Shown here piece by piece: positions 37,801 through 50,392 of a stretch of 64,000 bases of DNA. Made by a program: the position numbers and the translations under genes. Under the pieces are notes generated by a model. That model was not told where the DNA came from. It did not search any database and was given only the letters and a program-made list of their open reading frames with translations. Each line of letters begins with the position of its first letter. Positions within the stretch are counted from its first letter, which is position 1. This stretch comes from Stercorarius parasiticus (taxonomy: Eukaryota > Chordata > Aves > Charadriiformes > Stercorariidae): NCBI GenBank assembly GCA_013396915.1, contig VWZL01000192.1, forward strand, positions 186,001 to 250,000, in the 5' to 3' direction.

Positions 37801-38859
37801 CCATTTTGAAATGCCATAATAGCACGGAATAACTATTTAGTTGAATACAATCACACAATTGTGCGACAAGACAAATGTAATGTAGAGCACAGGGGAAATG
37901 TGATCCTAAACTCAGGGCATCCATTCTGCACCAGAACAGTTGAGAGCTATGTAGTTTTTGAAAGCCAGTCTCCTCTTGACAATTACCTTCAATTAATGGT
38001 ACACTGCACTAAGCAGAAAATAAAAACTGTGCCATTAAATCCTTCGGTGCAGGCTGGAAGGGTTCCAGGTTGGCTCTAAAGTACCCTAAAGAGCCTGTGT
38101 TCATATTACATAGTTATAACTTTACAGGCCTAAAAGAATATGAATCAACAGTCATTTATGCTGTCCCCTGAACTTGACAAAGCTTATGTCTGAGACTTTG
38201 AATCCTGATGTAGCCAGGATATATGGAGGCTCTTTTGCATTGAAAATGTAAGCCTGTCCACAAACATCCACTGCTCCTTTAAAAGCAAATAGCTACTATA
38301 CAAGTACTCCTTTCATTGATATACATTTCATAGAAATCTATTGAAAGAGTTTGCCTTGTAAAATCTTTGCTATGAGCTTTACATTGGAGTCCACACACCT
38401 GATACCAGGCCCTTTATGTTCTCCGATGCATGGGCTTTGGGTAAGCTGCGTGAACAAGACCGTGATCTGCCAGAATTGCTGAGTGTAAGGTGTCCCAGGA
38501 TCCACCAACCCACCTGTTCCAGCCCCACCACACAGTGGAGAGAGAGGTGGGATCCTTGGGAGCAGCTGTCACCTCCCCGCTGTCCCTCCCTGATGTCCCT
38601 CAGGTGGTCTTTGGCCATGTGACTATTTTGACGTAATGAAAGGTCAAGAAGAGCAGCCTTTCAGGCTAGAGCTCATCCAAAAGTTATGACAAAAGTGTTG
38701 AGAGGTGAGAGACCATGCACGGAAAAAAATCAAGCCTTCTGATTTTAATTGTCTCTTTATTTTCTAAGTTGCAACTTGGCTAAAATTTTTCTGTCAAAAA
38801 AGTTTAGATATGAAAACACACTTACAATTATGCAATATCTTTAAAAGGAAACACGTCTT

Positions 38860-38925
38860 ATTAAAAAAAACAAAACAAAACACAAAAAAAAAAAACCACC
38901 AAGAAAGAAAGAAAAAGCTAAGTAT
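38860..38925 (+). repeat. A-rich tract with AAAAC and GAAA units
   Basis: AAAACAAAACAAAAC-like units, then a 12-base A run, then AAGAAAGAAAGAAAAA. Simple repeat. Confidence 0.85.
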
Positions 38926-39264
38926 TTTTTTCCTAAAGAAAAAATATTTTCTTCATGTTTGGCTTTCAAAGGCAGACCAGCTTTTGTGTTGATTTGCATT
39001 TGTGAGTTTTTAGTTAGACTTTTCAGTATATTAAATAAATGTAAACATTTTCTACTGATGTTTTTAGAACAACTCTAAATATCCTCTTTAATACTTTAAG
39101 CACCAAACTGAGGAGGTTCTACCCACTTGTTGCTTGTGCTCAGTCTGATTTTGGAGGTAGCCTTGACCCTCAGAGATGCCTGTCTCGTGGTCAGCACCTT
39201 CCATTGTCGCAGTCTTCAGAGTCAGATAAGCTGGAACAGCCTTTGGGCTACAGCTTTTTGCGTG

Positions 39265-39311
39265 TTTTTTTTTTTTTTTTTTNNNNNNTTTTTGTTTTTG
39301 TTTTTTTTTCC
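39265..39311 (+). repeat. poly-T tract containing an assembly gap
   Basis: Eighteen T, six N (39283-39288), then T-rich sequence with two single G. The true tract length is unknown. Open frames reported across it are artefacts. Confidence 0.95.
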
Positions 39312-41164
39312 TTATTTTATTATAGCTGCAGTAAATATCTGTGGGAAGGAAGGAAGACAAGATATGAACCTCTCTGAGGCATTGCTGATTTCTAGATGCC
39401 TGATCCCCCTCCCTTAAAAGAAAAGACGCAGGAAAAATGTCTCTATAGTCATTGGGAGTGACTTGGACCATGAGAAGACACCACATCCTCTCCAAGCTAT
39501 AGTTTAATATTTAGAGAGCACAGGATTGTTACCACAGCCCAACTGCATGATCTGGTGCCTGTCCTCCTTCTGAAAAGCACATCTGAGATGTCCCCAGGGA
39601 AAAGAAGTACATTTCACTCGAGTATTTCTCATGTGGGACCACAAAGTCCTTCAGACTCTCCCAATGAGCAGTGTGAAATGTTCATAACAGGTTATTGTGA
39701 CATTCATCTTTTCCAGTTTAATTACTAATAAGCTCCTGATGCATGTTTTCACTTTTCCTTACTTTACCAAGGCAACTTTTTAGCTTTCTTTCCTTCTCTT
39801 TACCCACCTGTATAACAGCTACAATGATTTCTTCTCACAGCTTTTCCTGTCTGCGACACCTAAGCAGTATTTTTGGCAGCTTTGAAGAGAGGCCAGTACA
39901 CTTATTTCCTTGGGGCACTGCAAGGCTTTACCAACATCCCTCATAATTTTGAGATATTTGGAAATTAACTGTTGAAACATGAAGTGCAACAGTGAAATCT
40001 TATCAATCCTCTCTAGAATGACAGTAGTTTCACTGTATAACGCAATAGAGTTTAACTGCCTTTTTTCCCTAAAACTCTTCAGGCAAACTCTACTTCAACT
40101 TCGACCTTTAAATCATTAATAACTTCTGCCTTTAATCATTAATACTACATCATTTGGCCCCAAAATATCTTCACTGTTTAGAGCTTTGCTTCTGAAACAC
40201 GTGATTATTCAGACCCAAAAAAGAGAAAGATGTGCTCAATGCACAAGATGTCAAACTGAGATTAAACCCACCAAAGTCTACAAAGCCTGCTGCAAAAATG
40301 ATAAGTATCTTTGTCAAAATCCCAAGCAAAAACATGTACGTCAAGTGAGATCGTCGATAAAATATGAATATCAGGGTAAGACTAAGTTGTGGGTTAGTTT
40401 CAAAGAATTTTTTTTTTCCTCTGAGATGCAAAAATTATCTCAAATCTTACAACCCATTTCTGAACACTGCATTTATAAACTCTGATAACGTGTAGTTTCC
40501 TTCTATGGCAACACATAACTACAAAAGACCTGTTTATTAAAAAGTATCTGTGCATTTCTGTGGTTCACTGAGAGATTTGGGGTACTAATTTTATATTTCT
40601 CTAATTTGTCTGCCATTCATTACATACATACCCACAAACCTACAGCTTTCTCACACTGGACACGTTCATTATGAAAGATGAAACCCTGAAGATGGGGTGT
40701 TTGATTCCCACAGAGACATCATCCGCCACAGCATAATTAAAAGGGTTTTGTCTAAATGATATGATGGGGATTTCTCTGCTTGGGAGGGCTGTTCTGAGCT
40801 GCAGCTAACCCTATTGTCTCAGGGGTCCTCATGTTAATTCCAGTCCAAATTGTCTCCCGTTCCCCACTGTAACTATTTCCCTGGGACGTGGTAAGGTTTA
40901 ACTTAAGCATTTCTTACAGGTTTATTTGTTAGGCATTGCTTGTGAACTCAGAGTTGTACAACAGAAAATGCAGAAACAAGCATCAGTTTTCGCTTGATAG
41001 ATGATGCCACTGGAGTCATTGGAACTTAATCTTTATTTATGGGAGCAGATCATATTCCTACATCACAAAGTGTGAAAAAACCACCCTCTGATGACTACCT
41101 GATTTTACCCCAGGCATAGCATGAGCTGGAGAATTCACCCTGTAACTGTGTCAAAGTGATATTT

Positions 41165-41184
41165 GTTTTAGATCGTTTTAGATC
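41165..41184 (+). repeat. perfect tandem duplication, 2 x 10 bp
   Basis: GTTTTAGATC occurs twice without a gap. Minor. Confidence 0.8.
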
Positions 41185-42247
41185 TTGATTCATAGACTTT
41201 GGGCAATACAGACTCTACAACATTATGGGATTAGCTACACCAAGATGTGATGTTCCAGCCTTAGGTGAGTGGTGCACTACAATCCGGATTAAAAAAAAAG
41301 GGCAGCTTTGGCTTTTAGCTATTTATTCTTGTTCAGTAACTACAAAAGGTACTGGCATCAGGATGGTCGTGCCCACGCCAGGTCACTTCGTTCTGCTGTT
41401 TAGTGTGAGGGGAGATGAGGGCACTGAGATTCTCTCCATGTGCTGAGAAAAGATGGAATAAGGCCACCGAGTCTTTCCTGTGTATAGTCAAACGTGTCTC
41501 TGCAGAGCCGTATTTTGGTACCAACACATTTCCCTTATCAGACTCCTTCCAGGTTCTCAAAATCCTGCAGTACCTCTTATCCTGCAGAAGTCCTTTTATT
41601 GACAAGCTTCCTTCCCTTCCCCCTGTCATTCCCCCAGTTTTTCAGTCCTTTGGATTCATTGGGGTGCTTCTCTCTGCTTCCTGGTCACTCTGAATTTGTC
41701 TCCTCTATGTCTGGGTAATCAGCAGCAACAATTAATGAAACTGAGGTATGTCTGATGCTCAGGCAAATATGGACGCTTACATTCCCTCTCCTCTAAGTCT
41801 TGCTGTGATTTGGATTCTCACCATAGCTTCAGGTTCCCGTTTTGGACCAATGATGCGTAGCTCTTCACCAGATTAATGCTGAATAATTAATCAGTAGTAA
41901 GAATCCTTGTATCGAGGCAGATGAATTAGGTAGTTGCAGGAATCTGGTTTGTTTTGGACTTGCGTATCCATTCCAAGTAGCCCATTTTTGGTTCTTTGAA
42001 AGGGCTTAGACCTCGTTTAAATCAATCCACTTTTGAACTGTATAGGGCTTTTTACCTGAATAAAACCCCAAACCAAACTGAATGATAATTCCAACATTTG
42101 TCTTACGTGACAGAAAGGAAAGATAGCTGTAGCTCAACTATTTTGATGATTCATCTATGAACTGTACAAGTGTTAACACATCCTATCATTACGATTTCCC
42201 CACTCCCACCTGCTTCTTTGCTTCACCCACCTGTTGCATCTTGCCTT

Positions 42248-42345
42248 CTAGATTGCAAGCTGTTTGGGGCAGGTACGTTGTTTACTCTGTGTATGTTGTA
42301 GGACCCAGTTTAGGCTTCTAGTCTCTCCTGTAAAATAAAAGTAAA
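42248..42345 (+). repeat. ancient interspersed repeat, copy 2 (L2/MIR-style 3' end)
   Basis: TAGATTGCAAGCTGTTTGGG followed by GCAGGTACGTTG, TACTCTGTGTATGTTGTAGG and ACCCAGTTTAGG, ending in an A-rich stretch. Same block order as the copy at 23678-23775. The leading tagattgyaagctctttggggcagg motif is well preserved. Confidence 0.55.
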
Positions 42346-42984
42346 AAGTGCAATGAGCATCACAGAGAAGCAGAGGTAATAGTAAGATACTGATTAGTTT
42401 TAGGATAGGAACCTTTAAAGTGTATTTTATTTTTTAATAATGATATAATTAATGTGTGATAGTGATCTTAGTGTAAAATCTGATTGGAAAGTAGACACCT
42501 GTTGTTTTTTCTGCAAAGTAGTTAAATGAGGTCAGCACTTTAAGCTTCTCCCCTCCCTTCCCTGCAGCCAACAGTTGACCTCGCCTTGGTTAACATGAGA
42601 TAAAATTACAGTGCCTGGTCCCACCAGTGTCTTGTGGTGGGAAATTAACGTTAGCTATTCCCTAGTGACAATGTTGGAGTGTTTCAAGGAGGGAAGAGAA
42701 GGTTATCAGCCGTTTCCTTGGTCTGGTATTCCATGGACTTCACCACACAGGCTGACTTTCAAGATGAGCTCTTTTATAATTGTCTTTCCTGATTATTGTG
42801 AGAAATTTGTAGTGCTTTCCAAAGGTACCACCAAAGACACATCTGCTGAGAGGTAAAGATCCTACCATGAGCTGGATTCAAGCCCTTGCTCAAGAAGAGA
42901 TGGGCTCATCTGCCTGTTGTGCTGTTCCCCTCCACCATGTATCTGTTTGAACAAGAGCGTTGCTCCCTGTTTGGCAATAGAGTA

Positions 42985-43080
42985 TTTAGCAGGCACTAGT
43001 CATCAATCAAAGCATTATCATTAATAATCAAACCGAGACATTGGACAGAATGGGAAATTAATCACAAGTGACAGGTGAAG
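42985..43080. promoter_or_regulatory. candidate regulatory segment, PBX/HOX plus MEIS motifs
   Basis: ATCAATCA (43002-43009), the reverse complement of the PBX/HOX site TGATTGAT, is followed by AT-rich homeodomain-type cores and TGACAG (43069-43074), the MEIS/TGIF core, overlapping an E-box CAGGTG (43072-43077). The co-occurrence within 75 bp is typical of developmental enhancers but not proof. Confidence 0.2.
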
Positions 43081-46000
43081 AACCTCAGTGCAAGATGAAC
43101 TTTTCTGCATACTGAGAAGGAGAATTTTTCTGCTAGCCTTCACAAAGGGAAAGACTGGGTTTCATTCTGAGGTACACCATATCCCCCCGCCACCACCTTC
43201 CCAGTGCTGTGTAAATGGAAATGGTGTATGATCTCTCTATTACCAAATAGTGTAAACTTCAGAGTGGTATCAAGCCCTCGTGCTATCCTACAACAGTGAA
43301 ACAGGGCCATTATTTCTTGAAGAACTGGGAATTCGAGTTTCCAGCGCTTGGCAACATGATTGGGATAATTTCAGGACTCATTGTGTCTGAAAAAAATTTA
43401 TTGTAATTATCACCTCTCTCCTTTCTGCATGGGCCCCTCAACAGGTACCAAGAGAACTGCAGTAATTAAAAAGGCAGAGTAATAACTTTGATTTAGTCTG
43501 ATTAATAAAGTAATAAAGCTGATTGGAACCCAAACAATTCAAATGAAAGTCCTTCTCAATATATCAACAAGTTGAACTTACGTCACCAATTATAGCCACT
43601 TTTTGTTACCCTTTCTCCTGAAATGGAAAATGATTCATTCTTTCATTATGACAGTTATGACCTGAATATCATGCAGAGCTAATTGAAGCTTGCCTTTACA
43701 TTAGAAAAATCTACAAGGCACAGAGATAGCGTGTATGTCTTTCAATAGCTGCTGTCCCAACGCTTCTTTTTATAACCAAAGCCTATTTTACTCCTGTAAT
43801 TGAGTGACATAAATTCATACAGAATGAAACTAAATCAACGTATATTCACACTAAGTCACAGAACGCACATTTAACCAAGAAACATCCAGTATAGTTTTCA
43901 GCTTTCCAGTGCATAAGCAATGATGAATCCATTCCTCGTAAAATACTGGTACAAGAATCCTTATTGCTTCAGTTTTTAATTCAGGGGAGTATGGGTGTCA
44001 CTGGTAGATGTTGTAGGATGTTTATGAGGATGGCAGCTGCAGATGTAAAAACATGAAAAAAGTGATGGTGTCTAGCAAAGGACTTTGATGATCTGGTAGT
44101 CCTTTAGCATGCCACCAGCTAAGAGCTGGGCAATATACACTTGACACACTTGGTATAAGATTTCTTTTTCACAGCAAGAGCCACTTCAGCATTCCATGCT
44201 CACATCTCTTTTTTGAATGCAGACCAAATACTGACTGGCACTAAAATGGGAGGGTGCTTGTAATCTTTTTGAAGTGCACTGCCCCTTGAAGGACAATCCT
44301 GATCCAGCTTATTCTCCAGTATTTAGGACCCCTCGCTTTTTGCTGGCATCTTCTCAGATGGTGGTAGTGATCTGAAGCACAGGAACGTGAGCACAACATC
44401 CAGGGTCAGGGCAAAATTAATATTTCCCAGAATCCTGCTTTCAACAGTGAATGGTAGAAGATATTGAGGAAAAAAGAGTAAGAATAATTCATCCTTTGAT
44501 AATCATTGATTTACATCGCCTTCAGCTGAAATTACCTGGACCATAACCTGTGATAGCTTTGATAGAATATTCTGTTAATTTGATTCATTTCTTTCTTTGC
44601 CCTTCACAAAATCCTGTGACAGTAAGTTCTACAGCAGCACGGAAAAAATGTATTTGAACATACAGTTCATAAATATATAGATCACAATCATACTCAGTAG
44701 ACTCTTTTCCAAGGTAGAATCCTACTTGGTTTAGTACTTCCTTAGATTTTCCAACCTCTGCTGATGATAGTGTTATCTTTTTATAACTGTAAGGAAGAGG
44801 ATACTTCAGCCACAAAGACTTACCTTGTTATCACTTCTGGGCTACATTATATCTAATGATAGCCAGAGAGAAGTTTAATTTGTTAGAGCAATCAACATCC
44901 AGCCTAATAAACACTAAGACCATATTATACCAAGCCTTCGTGCTTATTGTCCTGTGACAATAGCATTGAAAGGACTGTTTATTGTTTCCTGGATTACAAA
45001 AGCACAATGTTTCTCTGAGTAGCTCCTCCAAACTCTTGGATATTTCAAGACTCTTCAGGAGGTACTGTAGGGTTCTTCTGGTTTGCATTTCGCAGAAGAT
45101 GGGACAAAACTTTAGAGATCACAGTTACAAACTGGCTTTCCAGTAGAAGTTCAGATAAGTCTGAGTGGGTACAAATCTCTTTCAACAGCTACCTGTGTAG
45201 TGAAACATATGGAGAACTTCTTAAGGAGCCCACCTCTCCTCCTCATAATCTGCTCCTATTGATAAATTGTCACTAGAAGCCAGAGAAGACCTTAGTTTCC
45301 ATTAGAAAGCGTGATACATATTAGAAACACATTAGAAACAAGTAAGTGGTTCCAGATCTTAAGGGGATGAGTGCTTACAAAATGTGCACAAATAATGCAT
45401 TTTAATGGTTACATTCAATAATAGTAATAGTAACAACAGTAATTAGTAACTGACCCAGGCAGATCTTTTTTTGAGATGTTGAATTGTTTTAAAGCACTCA
45501 GTTGTGTTTGAATGACACAGAACTGGGGGCTCATGAAAACACTCAGAAGTGAGGCACATTCCTTAACAGGGGTAAGATTACCCTTGGGGTCGCTGAGACT
45601 GGCAAAAGTGCCTGTTGAAATATAAAATGCCTTTAAGTCAATTGGGAATACCCTGCTGAAAAAGAAAATCAAAGGTTAGGGCAGGGGAAATGTAGTGTCA
45701 TTTTCTGTTAAGGAGCTCATTTTTTGCCTCCTTTTAGAACCATTAGAAATTACTTCAGGCACAATTTAATAATCTACATCAGTATCCCAGGAGTTAAGAT
45801 AGCAAATGATATTATGGCAAAAATGTCTCAAATACAATAAACCTCAGTAAAACCAGAAATGTTGCTTTTTCATCAGATTCCTGAATAATTCAAGAGCTGT
45901 AACATTCAATTTTTAATTTTACTTAAATGGGGATATTCTTCCTCCGAAATGACAACAGTAACTCAGTATAAGGCATACGCAGTGGAGCAGAATTAGTTTA

Positions 46001-47929
46001 AGATTAGGTGTTATGTAAGAGATTGTGTAATATAACTCTTTCACATATGATTGTGTAATTGTCAGTATTAATTGTAAGCAATTATCCATGTTCTTTGGAT
46101 ACTGTTGTTCCCATCCCACCTCCCTGACTTTGTGGGTCGCATTCCAAAATCTTCATATGGGGGAGAGAGGTAGGGAGCACGGGGTGGCAGCGATGGAGGG
46201 AATTCCTGCCATGTTTCACATCCGAGAGAGCCACAGCTCTTGACAAATTCGTGCTGTTTCCCAATGAATGTGGGCTGGGTGATCCTGCCTCTAGCAGCCC
46301 TGCCTAACTTCCTCCTATATCCAAGAATTTGACTTAGCTTGGAAACTCCTGTCCTTTGCGCAGGTAGTCCCTCAGCCACGACGGTGTCCTGGCACAAGGT
46401 GAGAGCTGTCATAGATGAGCCACTTGTGACTCAAGAACCACAGCTTGGACATCCTTTGTCTGCTGCTTCATGCACACCATAGACTAAATGTGTAACAACG
46501 AGATAGGCTGATTCCAACAGAGATTAAATTTGTTTAGAGGAGGGATCTGAGATGACCTGAAGCTGCTTTTACAATCTTTTTACCCTCAACTTTTAACACA
46601 AGGACTCTGGGAATAGGCTCTGCCGGTCTTTTAAGCATTGAACTAAATGGTATAGCACCCTTATTGGTTAAGTAGTAAATAATGCAAGTTTACAGGCCAG
46701 CACATGTCTATTTTTTTAGCACCGCTGCTGAGGGCCATAAAATAGGTAGGACAGCTGGGGATAAAGGCTGGGAGGTATGGACGGACATTTGACAAAGCCT
46801 GCTTTTCAGGTTTCTGACAGGTGGTCAGGATACTGACCAAGGGGAAACGCTGTTCCATAGCGGACTTCCTGAATTGTCTCTCAAAATGGATACGATTCAT
46901 TTGACCAAGTATAGATGTTGACAATAAAGGCATCTATGTCAGGGGAAATCTGGCTGATATATCCCGTGAAGCCCAGAGCACTATTCATCACATTCTCAAA
47001 TATTCTTCTCAATTAGGCCAGAAGACTCATGCCTCTAAATGCCTGCTTTTCTCCCTTAAATGTATGAGGAGAGCCAGAGAAGAAAAGCTCAGTTACAGAT
47101 GTCAAAAATGCATATATATAAGCCTGAAATCTGCTGAAATGAATTGTATTCTAGTTTTCTATTCCCATGTCTCGTGTGGACATAGGACATACCAATATAG
47201 CCTTACCACTGTAAGGTTCAATACTCAGAAAATCCTAGATTTTTTTTTTTCTTACAAAAGCCCAGCTTATGCTATAGCCTATGTATTTTACAAATCAAAT
47301 AGCAAGTAAAATGATGTGCTACTAGGGAAACAAAAAACCCTCTTAAGTTTATTGACACAAACTTTCCTCCTAATTGATGTTATCTCTTTTCAAATTATAT
47401 TAGATCATATCTTGCCAGGATAGCAGGCTGGTTAAGTGTAGAACTGAGTCTGATGATACACCAGTTTTACTGCACTTAGCTCCAAAAATTTGAATGGAGA
47501 TTCTGCTGTCATGATATTGCACGTAACTAAAGTCAGATGCACGTTCATGTCCTTGTTCTTTCTCCAGAGAAATCATGAAGCCTACTTGTGAGCTTGCTTA
47601 ATAACAAAATATTGTCCAGTTTGGATGGACAGAAGGAGACAAGGAAAGAGAGAAAATGAAATAATTAACTTTAGACCTGTAAATGTAAAATTGCTGGTAT
47701 TGAGACTAAGCAAGCAATTTCAAAACCACATTCAATAGTCTTCTTCTGTCCTACATAACGCTTCAACACAAGTCCAACAAACCTTGCACCCCCAAATTCC
47801 TTCACATACCTTTATAGTTCTCTCCAAAGCATTCAAAACATACCTTAATGAAAAAACACCACTCTGAGGGGTTGTGCAATAGTCGTTGCGCTATTTTTAA
47901 CCCTTTGAACTAAAACGGAAGACAGTAAT
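43081..47929. other. no gene seen
   Basis: Unique AT-rich DNA. A strong minus-strand donor AAG|GTAAGT ends near 44824 but the segment before it is stopped in every frame. Stretches such as 43440-43790 have the mixed, repeat-free texture of conserved non-coding DNA; that is only an impression. Confidence 0.55.
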
Positions 47930-47976
47930 AGCAGCTGGCCTAGATATTTGTTGTAGGTCCATTCCAACTGAACTAT
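47930..47976 (+). mobile_element. CR1 LINE 3' terminus, seed of the adjacent pentamer array
   Basis: The plus strand reads GGCCTAGATATTTGTTGTAG, then GTCCATTCCAACTGAACTATT. This is the terminal block of a CR1 subfamily whose 3' tail is ATTCT-based. Less than 50 bp of element can be recognised upstream of the tail. The tail itself has expanded into the array annotated next. Confidence 0.75.
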
Positions 47977-48100
47977 TCCATTCCATTCCATTCTATTCTA
48001 TTCTATTCTATTCTATTCTATTCTATTCTATTCTATTCTATTCTATTCCATTCCATTCCATTCCATTCCACTCCATTCCATTCCACTCCATTCCATTCCA
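47974..48100 (+). repeat. pentanucleotide array (ATTCC)n-(ATTCT)n-(ATTCC)n
   Basis: About 25 tandem pentamers: three ATTCC units, about eleven pure ATTCT units (47990-48045), then about eleven ATTCC units in which ACTCC appears twice at a regular 15-bp spacing, a small higher-order pattern. The array starts exactly at the 3' end of a CR1 fragment, so the CR1 tail is its likely source. Confidence 0.95.
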
Positions 48101-48305
48101 AAATATTCTGTTCTAGTAGTTCATGTTATGTGTTAAGACCAGTGATGCCGCATTAAGCTCAATAAAGACCTGAGTTGAGCCTGGAAGTGGCTGGTTTACC
48201 CAAGAGGGGACAAACTCCAAGCAGTGGAAAAGTAAAAGCAAAGTGTATTCAGAGGTCCAAAAATAGTTAATTCTTCTCACAGCACCTCTTCAGCAAGATG
48301 AAAGG

Positions 48306-48352
48306 AGACTAATAAAAAAAAGAAAAAAAAAGAAAAAGAAAAAGAAAAAAGG
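48306..48352 (+). repeat. A-rich (AAAAG)n tract
   Basis: A-rich run with G every five to ten bases, about 45 bp. Simple repeat, about 200 bp after the ATTCT array. Confidence 0.9.
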
Positions 48353-49049
48353 AAAAACCTGTTTTATAGGAGATTGTATCATTCAGCTCCTCTGATTTGT
48401 GTGCCACTTCCATAGCACTAACAAGGACCCATTTCCAGGAGACCAGTGTACTGAAAACTGTGCAAAATTCAAGGAGAATCAGGTTTTATAGCTGTAGTGA
48501 CACTCAGGTTATCGATGCATTGAGCTATTGATGTGCACTTTAACTCCAGGAACATAAAGCGTGCCAAAGCAATATTACACGTGAGAGTTATTCAATAACA
48601 TGGGGAACATAAATCTCTCCCATATCTCTTTGCATCGAGAACATGAATTAATCGTGTGATGAGAATGCCATTTTCAGCTTACAGTGCAAGCTGGGAGAAA
48701 CTGTCAGTGATCCTCCTGGCATTAATAACTGCATTTAGTTCAACGAAGGAAAAATGAATTTAGTTATTAAAATGGAGGATTTTCTTGATCATTATGAGAT
48801 GGAGCTGTAGGTAGAACTTACAGTCTTTATATTAGAAGTGGATCTGTTAGAATGTGGAAGCCTCTTTCAGGATGAGTATTTTGTCTTGTTTTGTTTTAGA
48901 AGACTATGCAAATTCAGGTTCAGATTGTTGCAGAGAGGGGAACAAGACACTGCATGCTCTCTGTGACACATAGTATAGGGAATAATGATACGGGTTCTCC
49001 CCATATCCAATTAAATACATCAATTTACAGATGTATGAACCAGAATGGG

Positions 49050-49157
49050 CCTGATCCTGCAGCTTTTACTTAAAACTCTTCTTCCCCAATGCCATTTCCT
49101 TTGGTTTGTGAAAACCCAGGGTCAGCAAATCCTGTGCTTGCTACTGCAGATCATGAT
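49050..49157. repeat. fold-back repeat with recognisable inverted ends
   Basis: It begins GGGCCTGATCCTGCAGCTTT and ends near GCTACTGCAGATCATG, imperfect inverted copies of each other. The left end matches the recurring sauropsid block 'gggcctgatcctgcagccttactca'. It is about 105 bp and looks like a small non-autonomous element (MITE-like); family not assigned. Confidence 0.5.
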
Positions 49158-49761
49158 GATGAAAAAGGTAAAGATTATATCGATCTCAAAAAATATTGAG
49201 ACTGTGAGATCCTGTAATACAGTGTGACCTGGAGATATTGTCTGCTAGAAACAGAACAAGAGCGCACATGCTTAAATCTTATGAAAATGGCTCCTCACAA
49301 TTTATGCAACAATTCCAAATCTAATACACAATAACTAAAAAATCCAGGGTCGTTTATTAGCTGGCAAAACCCCAGCTACACATATCTTTCTTAGAATAGC
49401 ACCTTTAATGAACTCTCAACGCTGCAACCTAATTTCATCATGTGCTAGCGTGTCTCATTGAAGAGAAATCCTGTTGATGTCTGGCTGATCTTTGAAAGCT
49501 AGAGATAAGAAATTCTTTGACAATGTCAATAATGGTACAATGAAATAAACCATATACTTGCACCGATAACACTTGCATCTATAGGGGGAGCTGCTTAGGA
49601 ATTTTTTCAATGGGATGCTTTATTGTCAAAAAGTGCGAACTCATGCAAGTGCTTTTTTTTTTTTTTCCAGAGAAGTTATTTTTGTCTAAGGAATTATTAG
49701 TCTAAGAGAGGATGGGGTAGGGCAAAGAGAATGGCGATCACATGCTATCCACAACAATAAA

Positions 49762-49805
49762 CTGGGAAGAGGCTTGTTTGAATCCCTGCTCTGAATCACA
49801 TAGTG
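49762..49805 (+). repeat. possible SINE-head-like scrap
   Basis: GCTTGTTTGAATCCCTGCTC followed by TGAATCACA resembles the 'gttcgaatccctgctctgaatcag' centre of the same sauropsid SINE-like fold-back family. The B-box core TTTGAATCCC is preserved. Confidence 0.3.
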
Positions 49806-50392
49806 ATGTAGTTTTCTAAAACCAAAATAGATTCACTAAGCACAAACCTTTCAATAGCTTCTTTAGAAAAGAGAGAGAAACTGAGGATTTCTGTTGTGGA
49901 ATAAACCACAAAAAATAATTTCCTGATATTTTTCACATGACATTAGGGAGACGAGCTTTCTATATATACACACTCCTGTGAGCATGTACAGGTAAAAGCA
50001 CCCTACAGGATAAATGGTTATACTCCACAATTAATATAGAGCCAGGCATAGTTTTCCTGGGGAGCTAGAAGATGACCAAAGTCCTCATCAAAGTCCACCT
50101 CTTCTGCCCTGCGACAGCCTCTCCTGTTCCCATTGGGACATTCTCCATACCCCATCCAGGTGTAAGTCCCCCACGACACCCCTTCCCAGGGTCTCAAGGA
50201 CATTCACACACTTTTATTGTCTTTTTGGGTCCACTCTTTGTGGAGGGAGACAGGACACTGGAAGAACAACATCCATCTTGAGAAGGCTGCTGGGCGTTGT
50301 GTGCTTAGTGGATGTGTCGGTGCAGTAGAGGACTATGTGGCAGGGTGGAAATATCTATTGCTGGTAGCCTTTAGCCTTTGAAATTATAGACT

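Larger units (their letters stand above)
30549..42247. other. no gene seen
   Basis: Unique AT-rich DNA broken only by simple repeats and the 6-N gap. 31440-31690 is purine-rich on the plus strand. A 141-codon open frame at 35924-36349 (minus) has no supporting features. 31064-31105 (GAGATTCTGACCTCC) may be a further fold-back repeat scrap. Confidence 0.6.

Noticed and set aside
39088..39495. 135-codon open frame, minus strand
   Set aside because: It reads through the N gap and poly-A/poly-K tract, an artefact of low complexity.
43585..43620. 36-bp minus-strand segment between TTTCAG and GAC|GTAAGT
   Set aside because: All three frames contain stops, and short spacing between random splice motifs is not rare.
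44824..44862. Minus-strand segment ending in AAG|GTAAGT
   Set aside because: Strong donor, but every frame is stopped within a few codons and the acceptor is only moderate.
50018..50203. Minus-strand open frame with acidic stretch (EEVDFDEDFG)
   Set aside because: No credible acceptor or donor around it and chance-like length. It is adjacent to, but not part of, the CR1 element.
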